Shown: piece by piece, positions 39,864-45,941 of the stretch
Position numbering within the stretch: the first letter of the stretch is position 1
Layout: every line of letters begins with the position of its first letter
Source: Anaerolineae bacterium
GTDB lineage: Bacteria > Chloroflexota > Anaerolineae > 4572-78 > J111
Reading direction: 5' to 3'
DNA: 45,941 nucleotides
Assembly (NCBI GenBank): GCA_016926805.1
Contig: JAFGNV010000074.1
Span: 1 to 45,941 of the forward strand
The notes under the pieces: model-generated
What the model was told of the DNA's origin: nothing
The model's database searches: none
What the model saw: the letters and a program-made list of their open reading frames with translations, nothing else
Translations under genes and position numbers: made by a program

Positions 39864-40325
39864 TTATGGCGCTAACTTACGATAACGCTCATCCAAAGCC
39901 TTAATCTTGTCTACCTTGAGCGCCGAACGTCCCCCAGCAAATTCCGCCGCCAGCCAGATGTCCAGCAAAGACCGGGCGACCATTGGGCCGATGACCTGGG
40001 CACCCATGGTGATGATCTGGGCATCGTTGCTCTTGCGGGCGCGTTCCGCCGAGTAGGGATCGTGGCAGCAGGCTGCCCGCACGCCGGGAATCTTGTTGGC
40101 TACCATGGCCATACCGATGCCGGTACCGCAAACCAATACCCCCCGCTCATAGTTTCCGGCGGCAATCTCTTGGGCCACTGCTTCGGCCACGTCAGGATAA
40201 TCAATGGGTGCATCGTCAAACGCACCTGCATCAACCACTTCGTGACCCAATTCCTCGAGATAAGCCTTTAAATCATCTTTCAACGCCCGCCCAAAGTAGT
40301 CACTGCCGACAATAATTTTCATCAT
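39864..40325 (-). CDS. rpiB: RpiB/LacA/LacB-family sugar-phosphate isomerase (atypical)
   Basis: A 153-residue protein of the RpiB/LacAB fold. ATG 40325 with GGAGGTG upstream. The catalytic Cys66 (VCGTGIGMAMVANK) and Asp9 are kept. His10 of the GCDH-type motif is Tyr10 (GSDYFGRALK), and the His near position 99 of E. coli RpiB is Ser98 (ARKSNDAQ). Both histidines of the classical ribose-5-phosphate site are thus missing, so a changed substrate is likely, for example a tetrose or other phosphosugar as in tetritol-pathway relatives; that is inference. Last gene of a minus-strand sugar operon, 55 bp past the nearest oxidoreductase. Family certain, substrate open. Confidence 0.9.
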   Translation of the reverse strand: MMKIIVGSDYFGRALKDDLKAYLEELGHEVVDAGAFDDAPIDYPDVAEAVAQEIAAGNYERGVLVCGTGIGMAMVANKIPGVRAACCHDPYSAERARKSNDAQIITMGAQVIGPMVARSLLDIWLAAEFAGGRSALKVDKIKALDERYRKLAP

Positions 40326-40379
40326 CGCCCACCTCCGCAAGACTTTGCCTTCAAGATTTTCCACCCTCCAAAACCAAGC

Positions 40380-41444
40380 TTATGGCTGCCAACCGGCGTA
40401 GAGCGGGTGGTCGTGGCCAAGAGGCAAGTCAACCGGCCGGCCTGTTCGCGCCGAATGATAAACCGCCGTAATCAATTCCAAGGCGACGCGGGCATCGAGC
40501 AGGGTCACCGGCAACTCGGTATTCTGCTGCAACGCCTGAGCAAAACGGAAGAACTGCCCTTCAAACCCTTCCGGCAAGGGCTCGAAGCGAGCCAGGGTTG
40601 ATTCAATCCTCTCGCTTATTTCTGGCGAATCGCCGGTAAAGGTCCAGGGATCGCTGGTATTTTGATACGGCGCAATGTTGCTTTCGGCGGCCAACCCGCT
40701 AAAGCAAAACCGATGGCGGGTGATCTCTTGAGCCGAGCCGGTGGTTACCGACAGGGAAGCCAACGAACCATTGGCCATTTCCAGCGAAGCCGATATGCAG
40801 TCCTCGGTTTCAATAGGGTTGACCATCGTTTTGGCGCGGGCAAAGACACTTTTGGCCGGGCCGAGGATATAATACAGCACATCGTGGGCGTGAACGGCCA
40901 GGGTGACCAGTGCGCCGCCCAATTCGGTCTCCCACTTGCCGCGCCAGGGGGCGGCGTAATAGGCCGGACGCCGCCGCCAGGCCGTTTCCACCGTACTGAG
41001 ATAAGCCTGCCCCGTTACCTTTTTATCCACCAAAAGCTTGAGTTTTTGCAGGCCGTGACCAAAACGATACTGAAAAATAGGCATCACCCTCCGGTCCGAT
41101 TCCGCCTCGGCCTGAATCAGTTCGTCCACTTGTTTGAGCGAACCGGCTACCGGCTTTTCGCAGATAACGTGTTTACCCGCCGCCAGTGTTTGCAGAGTCT
41201 GGGCCACATGCAGATAGGTCGGCGTGCAGATGTCGATAACATCCAGATCATCCCTGGCGCACAGTTCGGCAAAATCAGTGGTCGTGGCCGAAATGTTGTG
41301 CCCGTCGGCGGCATGGCGCAATTTGGCTTCGTCAATGTCACAAATGGCCACCACTTCAAATTGGTCGGCTAATCGTTGCAAGGCATAGATGTGTCCCTGA
41401 CCAACGCCATAACCGGCCACGCCTACCCTTAATTTACGACTCAT
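40380..41444 (-). CDS. Gfo/Idh/MocA oxidoreductase (copy C)
   Basis: A 354-residue NAD(P)-dependent oxidoreductase. N-terminal Rossmann domain with GVAGYGVGQGHIYA and the EKP signature (VICEKPVAGS); the C-terminal domain carries GGALVTLAVHAHD with the candidate catalytic His. Likely oxidises a sugar, inositol or sugar acid. Its ATG 41444 overlaps the end of copy B by 11 bp, so the two are translationally linked. Acts with the sugar isomerases of this operon. Substrate not deducible from sequence. Confidence 0.92.
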   Translation of the reverse strand: MSRKLRVGVAGYGVGQGHIYALQRLADQFEVVAICDIDEAKLRHAADGHNISATTTDFAELCARDDLDVIDICTPTYLHVAQTLQTLAAGKHVICEKPVAGSLKQVDELIQAEAESDRRVMPIFQYRFGHGLQKLKLLVDKKVTGQAYLSTVETAWRRRPAYYAAPWRGKWETELGGALVTLAVHAHDVLYYILGPAKSVFARAKTMVNPIETEDCISASLEMANGSLASLSVTTGSAQEITRHRFCFSGLAAESNIAPYQNTSDPWTFTGDSPEISERIESTLARFEPLPEGFEGQFFRFAQALQQNTELPVTLLDARVALELITAVYHSARTGRPVDLPLGHDHPLYAGWQP

Positions 41445-42468
41445 CTGCCAGGTTCCCCAATCTCTTGGCTTGTACCTGCGCGGTCAGGGCCAGCTCGGAG
41501 GCCAGAAAACAATGGGCTTGCGACATCGCAGTTTCGGTGTGGTTCAAAATATCGTTAATCAGTTGCGGCCCATAGGGCAGATGCACGTCATTACAATCAA
41601 CATAGTGTATTCCCTGCTGGTCAACCAAAAAGAGATGGTTACCGCCAGACCGACCGGCAATGTCGCAGTATTTGCGCAATTCAATGTACCCTTCGGTGCC
41701 CAAAATGGTCAAACGGCCGTCGCCCCAGGTTTCCAGGCCGTCCGGGGTATACCAGTCCACCCGAATGAAGCCCGTGCCGCCGTTACCACGCACCAACACT
41801 TCGCCAAAATCTTCCAATTCCGGATATTGCGGATGCTTGTAATTGGCCACCTGCGCGGCGACTACCTCGGCCCGGCTGGAGCCGGTGAAGAAGAGAAACT
41901 GGTCAAACTGATGCGAGCCAATATCGGTGATGATGCCGCCGTATTGCTTGCGGCGGAAGAACCAGTCGGGGCGGTTGGGTAAGTTGGTGCGGTGCGGCCC
42001 CAGGCCCACGGACTGCACCACCCGGCCAATCGCCCCGGCCTGGACCAATTCACCGGCCTTGACCGTGGCCTGATTTTCAAAACGCTCACTGTAACAGATT
42101 GAGTAAATCCGGCCGGTTTCGGCCTGGACCCGGCGCGCTTCGGCCAACTGGTCCAGGGTGGTAAAGCCAGGCTTGTCACTCATAAAATCTTTGCCATGCT
42201 GCATAACCTGGATGCCCAGCGGCGCGCGTTCGTTGGGAATCCCGGCGGTAACGATGAGTTGCAGGCGGTCATCCTCCAAAATCTCTGCCGGGCTGTCGGC
42301 CTGTTTGGCCTGGGGATAGCGGGGGCCAAACTCGGCCACTAACTCCGGCTCTGGGGCATAAAAGGAAACAAATTCGGCCCCGGCCCGCAGCAACAAATTA
42401 ACCTGGCCGTAAATGTGGCCGTGATTGATCCCAATCACGCCAAAACGAATCAGAGGTGGGGTTGTCAT
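41434..42468 (-). CDS. Gfo/Idh/MocA oxidoreductase (copy B)
   Basis: A 344-residue family member beginning FGVIGINHGHIYGQ. The usual EKP is DKP (MSDKPGFTT), a known variation, and the active-site helix has GGIITDIGSHQFDQ. AAAGGAG precedes ATG 42468 and the gene begins 13 bp after the TIM-barrel gene stop. Divergence from copies A and C means these are not recent duplicates; they probably catalyse separate steps or form hetero-oligomers. Substrate unknown. Confidence 0.92.
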   Translation of the reverse strand: MTTPPLIRFGVIGINHGHIYGQVNLLLRAGAEFVSFYAPEPELVAEFGPRYPQAKQADSPAEILEDDRLQLIVTAGIPNERAPLGIQVMQHGKDFMSDKPGFTTLDQLAEARRVQAETGRIYSICYSERFENQATVKAGELVQAGAIGRVVQSVGLGPHRTNLPNRPDWFFRRKQYGGIITDIGSHQFDQFLFFTGSSRAEVVAAQVANYKHPQYPELEDFGEVLVRGNGGTGFIRVDWYTPDGLETWGDGRLTILGTEGYIELRKYCDIAGRSGGNHLFLVDQQGIHYVDCNDVHLPYGPQLINDILNHTETAMSQAHCFLASELALTAQVQAKRLGNLADES

Positions 42469-42481
42469 TAGTTTACTCCTT

Positions 42482-43309
42482 TCAGCTAATCAAAGGTTTG
42501 ACCCATTTCACAAAGGCCGGGAAGGCGACTTCCGGGTCGGGCAGGTTGGGATGCCAGCGTTTTTCGTGCTCAAACAGCAGCCAGCCGTCGTAACCGTGCC
42601 GTTTGAGCAACTTGATGGCTTCGGCCAGAGGAAGTTGGCCCTGGCCCGGCAAAACGTAACGCCAGCCGTCGGCCATGGCCTGGGCGTGGTCGGGGTTATA
42701 AACAGCGTCCTTAACGTGAGTGTAACCCACCCGGGGGCCAATAGCGGCATAACTTTCTTCCGGCGACTCGCCCCCCACGCGAGCGGTGTGGCCCATATCC
42801 CACAACGCGCCAAAGGCGGGATGGTCAATAATGTCCAGCAGCAATTTGCAATCCCTAGCGCGAATCCAGTTATCGTGCGTTTCAAAAAGCCAGCGCAGCT
42901 CCGCCGCCCCGTCGAGGGCCAGAATCTGGGCCATACAATCCCGGCCAATTTGGGCCAGTTCTTGGTGACTGAACCGGTCGAGGTTGCCCATACCAAATAC
43001 CCGCACGTTTTTGGCTCTCAAATCGTGAGCTACCGCAATCGTCCGTCTGGCTTCCTCAACGTTGTCCGATAATTTTTCGGGTTCGCACACCCGGATACTG
43101 GAACTGATCCCGCTCACCACCAGGCCGGCGTCGGCCAGTTTTTGCCTGGTTTCAGCGACCCCGGTGGTAAATTCCGGTAGTCTGGTCACGTCAATCTCGT
43201 CCAGTAAGCCGCGAAAATCAACGCCGTCAAAACCGTATTCGCGTCCCCTGGCGCAAATGGTGTTTAAATCCCAGGTGGGGCAGCCCAGCGTCATCATACT
43301 GATTTTCAT
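42482..43309 (-). CDS. Sugar phosphate isomerase/epimerase (xylose-isomerase-like TIM barrel)
   Basis: A 275-residue TIM barrel. ATG 43309 has AGGAGG 6 bp upstream (the frame runs further up but without homology). Probable metal ligands lie in WLFETHDNW (Glu), ALWDMGHTAR (Asp, His), YTHVKDAVY (His) and FEHEKRWHP (Glu), as in the AP-endonuclease-2/xylose-isomerase-like family that covers inosose dehydratases and ketose epimerases. Between Gfo copies A and B in the same operon. Likely isomerises or dehydrates the sugar product of the oxidoreductases. Confidence 0.9.
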   Translation of the reverse strand: MKISMMTLGCPTWDLNTICARGREYGFDGVDFRGLLDEIDVTRLPEFTTGVAETRQKLADAGLVVSGISSSIRVCEPEKLSDNVEEARRTIAVAHDLRAKNVRVFGMGNLDRFSHQELAQIGRDCMAQILALDGAAELRWLFETHDNWIRARDCKLLLDIIDHPAFGALWDMGHTARVGGESPEESYAAIGPRVGYTHVKDAVYNPDHAQAMADGWRYVLPGQGQLPLAEAIKLLKRHGYDGWLLFEHEKRWHPNLPDPEVAFPAFVKWVKPLIS

Positions 43310-43325
43310 GACTACCTCCTTTCCG

Positions 43326-44507
43326 CTATGTAGAAAATGATTTATCCAAATCGGCGTCAGATGTTTTAACGCTGTGTTTGGTTTTGTGGAATTTGGAGCC
43401 TTTGATGAGTTCCTGCAATTTCTCTTCGTAAGCGTCCTCGTCGATGGGCAGGTCAACCGTCTGGTTCAAAAAAGAGGATAGCATAATGGCGTTGCCCAGC
43501 ATCACCGAGTTGATGCCTTCCACCGCCGGAGCAATCAGGGTTTCGCCATGCAAAATGGCGTTGGCGAAGTTCTCGATGATGTGTTTGTGGCCCGGCTGGT
43601 CGTGATACTGAAAGGGGATCTCGGCCACCCAATTCTCAACCTTGTCAAAGCTGCCGGTAGCCTCCTTAATGAATTTGAACATGGATTGCCGGTTGCGATA
43701 AAAGGTCAGCTTGCCGTTCTCAAAAATCAGCTTCCCCTTCTCGCCCACAATCTCCAGCCGGTTGCTGCCCGGCGATTCGGCGGTGGTGGTGATAAAGTGG
43801 CCCACCATCCCGTTGTTATATTCAAAATAGGCTGTCACTTCGTCTTCCACCTCAATGTGGTGATACTTGCCAATGGCGGTAAAGCCGGTTACCCGGTTGG
43901 GCATGCCCACAAACCACTGGTAGAGGTCGAGATTGTGGGGGCACTGGTTGAGCAGCACGCCGCCACCCTCACCGGCCCAAGTGGCGCGCCAACCGCCACT
44001 GTCGTAATAAACTTGAGGACGGAACCAGTCGGTGATGATCCAGGTGGTGCGGACCAGTTTGCCCAACTCGCCGCTGTCAATGAGGTCTTTGACTTTGCGC
44101 CAAAAACCGTAGGTTCGCTGCATGAACATGGCCGAAAAGACAAGCGCAGGATATTTGGCTTTGGCCGACTCGTACGCCTCAATCATCTTCCGGGCGTCTT
44201 TGGTGTGGACGGCGATGGGCTTTTCTACCAGCACGTGGACACCCCGGGCCAGGGCATCAATGCTGATGGGGGTATGGTCGTAATGCGGCGTGGCGACGAT
44301 GATGCCGTCCAGGTTAGCTTTGGCCAGCAACTCCCGGTAATCATTATAAGCCGCAACCCCAAATTGGGCGGCAACCGCGTCGGCCTGCGCCCGGTCGATA
44401 TCGCAGATGGCTACCAGTTGAGTCTGGGGCAAATCGTTCACGTCTCGGGCGTGAGGACGTCCCATAACTCCTACCCCGATCACGGCGATTTTGAGCTTTT
44501 TGGTCAT
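43326..44507 (-). CDS. Gfo/Idh/MocA oxidoreductase (copy A)
   Basis: A 393-residue family member. ATG 44507 with AGGAGAAAGGA upstream gives MTKKLKIAVIGVGVMGRPHA; the frame runs on further but without support. GVGVMGRPHARDV is the dinucleotide loop, VLVEKPIAVHTKDA the EKP motif, and GGVLLNQCPHNLD the active-site segment. The C-terminus has an extension of roughly 30-40 residues that is Lys-rich. It follows the URO-D gene by 22 bp. Substrate unknown; sugar or cyclitol suspected. Confidence 0.92.
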   Translation of the reverse strand: MTKKLKIAVIGVGVMGRPHARDVNDLPQTQLVAICDIDRAQADAVAAQFGVAAYNDYRELLAKANLDGIIVATPHYDHTPISIDALARGVHVLVEKPIAVHTKDARKMIEAYESAKAKYPALVFSAMFMQRTYGFWRKVKDLIDSGELGKLVRTTWIITDWFRPQVYYDSGGWRATWAGEGGGVLLNQCPHNLDLYQWFVGMPNRVTGFTAIGKYHHIEVEDEVTAYFEYNNGMVGHFITTTAESPGSNRLEIVGEKGKLIFENGKLTFYRNRQSMFKFIKEATGSFDKVENWVAEIPFQYHDQPGHKHIIENFANAILHGETLIAPAVEGINSVMLGNAIMLSSFLNQTVDLPIDEDAYEEKLQELIKGSKFHKTKHSVKTSDADLDKSFST

Positions 44508-44529
44508 CGTCCTTTCTCCTGGGTGAAAG

Positions 44530-45585
44530 TTAACAATTGAATTGTCGGCGATGCGCCGCGCCATAGCGCAACGCTTCGTCTAGAAAAGCGTGAATGTTCT
44601 CCAACGGCGTCCCGGCGACCATGCCGTTGCCCGCAGCCAGACACAGGCCGCCATCGGGCCGGTCGAAGGTATCAATGAGAAAACGAACTTCTGTCCGCAC
44701 CCCAGCCGGGTCTTTTTCCTGCAACACGTGCTGCACGTCAAGCCCGGCCAAAAAGGTCAGCCGGTCGCCAAACTCGCGGGCCACGGCCACCTCGTTCATC
44801 GTGCCCTTTTGGACGGGATGGAAAACATTGACTCCCACCTCAATCAGATCACCCAGAACGGCGGTATTGTTGCCGCAGCTATGCAGCCACCAGTGGAGGC
44901 CGTGCCGCTTGAGCGTTGCGCCCACCCGGGCGTAATAGGGTTTGAGAAACTCGCGGAAAGTTTCGGGCCGCATAAAGAGTTGGGTCTGGTGGCCCAAATC
45001 ATCGCTGGTCCAGAAACCGTCGGGCTGCAACTCGCGGATGCCTCGCTCGAGATACCGGCAGTAAAGATCGCACAGCGCGCTGTACAGGCGGTGGACGTTT
45101 TCCGGTTCAAAGTAAAAATCGGTCAGCAAATTCTCCATGCCTCGGATAGCCCAGGGCCGCTCGAAAAACAGCCGCCACCAGCCAAATAGCACATACCGAT
45201 CCTGCGCCCGGAGTTGCTCCGCCTGGACCGCAAATTCGCCCAGGCGGGGGTCGGTTGCGGGGTTGGGCAGTTTTTCAATGAATTCGTCCAGCTTGCGCCA
45301 ATCGTCAAGAATCACTCGCGTGTCGTACGGGCCGGCAAAGTCCACTTCCCACGATAGACCCATGGCCCAGATGTCTTCTTCTTCCAGCAGGGGCAGGAGC
45401 AAAATGGCGGCGTCTTCGGGATAACGGTCGAACTGGCGCAGGCGAGCGCCGTATTGTTCCTCCAAACCTTCGCCCCACCATTTGGCCCACACCAGCGGAA
45501 CACGGGCCGGGTTTTTGCGTTCCAGCGCGTTGATGACTTCCTGACACGGCAGGGGTTGCCAGTTTGAATCAGGATTGACGGCCAT
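44530..45585 (-). CDS. URO-D superfamily protein (methyltransferase-like), in sugar operon
   Basis: A 351-residue TIM barrel related to uroporphyrinogen decarboxylase and the MtaA/CmuA corrinoid-type methyltransferases. ATG 45585 is preferred, with GGAGAG upstream; the longer frame to 45642 lacks one. The zinc-site motif WLHSCGNN gives His235 and Cys237, which the methyltransferase branch has and true HemE lacks. The N-terminus also lacks the HemE substrate loop. Haem synthesis is therefore unlikely. It lies in a sugar-oxidoreductase operon with no corrinoid protein next to it, an association seen repeatedly but of unknown meaning. Function unproven. Confidence 0.85.
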   Translation of the reverse strand: MAVNPDSNWQPLPCQEVINALERKNPARVPLVWAKWWGEGLEEQYGARLRQFDRYPEDAAILLLPLLEEEDIWAMGLSWEVDFAGPYDTRVILDDWRKLDEFIEKLPNPATDPRLGEFAVQAEQLRAQDRYVLFGWWRLFFERPWAIRGMENLLTDFYFEPENVHRLYSALCDLYCRYLERGIRELQPDGFWTSDDLGHQTQLFMRPETFREFLKPYYARVGATLKRHGLHWWLHSCGNNTAVLGDLIEVGVNVFHPVQKGTMNEVAVAREFGDRLTFLAGLDVQHVLQEKDPAGVRTEVRFLIDTFDRPDGGLCLAAGNGMVAGTPLENIHAFLDEALRYGAAHRRQFNC

Positions 45586-45638
45586 GTATCTACTCTCCAA
45601 TCTGCTAGCAGATAACTTCAAATTGCGAATAATGCGAA

Positions 45639-45803
45639 TCAACTCAAAAAAATATTGGCCGAGTCGACCCCCTGGACGGCATTTTCTTCCTTAATATCAA
45701 CCAGCCCCACCATTTTGAGGCCTTCAACCTCAAGGACGGCATCGAGCCAGGCTCGACTCATGGCTCCGCAACCAACCAATATTGCGCGGAGTTGTTGTGG
45801 CAT
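45639..45803 (-). pseudogene. Amputated Gfo/Idh/MocA gene, N-terminal remnant
   Basis: A 54-codon frame from ATG 45803 to TGA 45641-45639, too short for most gene callers. It reads MPQQLRAILVGCGAM then SRAWLDAVLEVEG and LKMVGLVDIKEENAV, a clean first strand-helix-strand (VGCGAM loop, acidic end of strand 2) of a Gfo/Idh/MocA oxidoreductase, then diverges and stops in FLS. GGAA stands about 11 bp upstream. The remaining roughly 300 codons are gone; URO-D follows 54 bp later. Likely a gene trimmed by internal deletion at the head of the operon. Confidence 0.75.
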
Positions 45804-45941
45804 TCGGGATCATTCCTTTCCGCCAGCTTAGAGGTTTTTACCAATTCTTATCTTTGGTATTCTCTACCGTACACTTTTAATGAAAGGGTAAAGATTTAAG
45901 AAACGGCTACCACTCGAGGTATACTCAATTTTCACCAAAAA
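45804..45941 (-). other. Upstream region of the sugar operon
   Basis: AT-rich, no gene. It should contain the operon promoter on the minus strand, but no good -35/-10 pair is visible; a dyad-like GGTGAAAATTGAGTATACC stretch at about 45917-45936 could be an operator. Confidence 0.3.

Noticed and set aside
44530..45585. Haem-synthesis HemE
   Set aside because: It has the HxCG motif of the methyltransferase branch, lacks the HemE substrate loop, and sits in a sugar operon.

Overview
The window looks like part of a chromosome from a member of the Chloroflexota, most likely an Anaerolineae-type filamentous bacterium. This assignment is an inference from gene content. The signs are proline/threonine-rich lipoproteins, very large GT-C type membrane proteins with soluble C-terminal tails, lysine synthesis through DapL, a T-box in front of valS, PAS/GAF hybrid kinases, a Ras-like GTPase, and abundant short palindromic repeats between genes. 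No rRNA, tRNA, CRISPR array, phage or transposase gene was seen.

Layout. 1-4.6 kb: a substrate-binding protein fused to TPR repeats that has lost its front end, two tandem paralogous lipoproteins, then a repeat-rich gap. 4.6-11.6 kb: a GNAT-like protein, then a minus-strand signalling island. The island holds a CheY-like protein, a Ras-like GTPase, a PAS-GAF-PAS hybrid kinase, a receiver with Asp replaced by Asn fused to an orphan kinase dimerisation helix pair, a 63-residue membrane protein, a free-standing dimerisation-like domain and an OmpR-type regulator. 11.7-13.6 kb: a C39-like secreted protein and a VTT/DedA-type membrane protein. 13.6-16.8 kb: a consensus promoter, a valine T-box and valS. 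17.0-22.7 kb: dapB-dapA-asd-lysA-dapL, a near-complete DapL-route lysine cluster. 22.7-30.5 kb: bipA, a PH-like protein, an alpha/beta hydrolase, a pteridine-reductase-like SDR coupled to a small membrane protein, a receiver-Roadblock fusion, a PlsY-like acyltransferase and a diacylglycerol-kinase-like enzyme. 30.6-39.8 kb: three giant membrane proteins and a cyclic-nucleotide-domain protein whose stop codon overlaps the start of the DUF2079 protein. 39.8-45.9 kb: a minus-strand sugar-catabolic operon with an atypical RpiB, three Gfo/Idh/MocA oxidoreductases, a sugar-phosphate isomerase-like TIM barrel, a URO-D superfamily protein and an amputated fourth Gfo/Idh/MocA gene.

The two places most likely to hold undescribed biology are these. 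First, the signalling parts list: a Ras-like GTPase, a Roadblock protein fused to a receiver, two kinase dimerisation modules without ATPase domains, and a receiver that cannot be phosphorylated in the usual way. It could form an MglA/MglB-like switch tied to a phosphorelay. Second, the URO-D/Gfo/RpiB operon, whose RpiB lacks both histidines of the classical active site and so probably acts on a different sugar phosphate. Both are inferences from gene content and visible residues; no searches were run.
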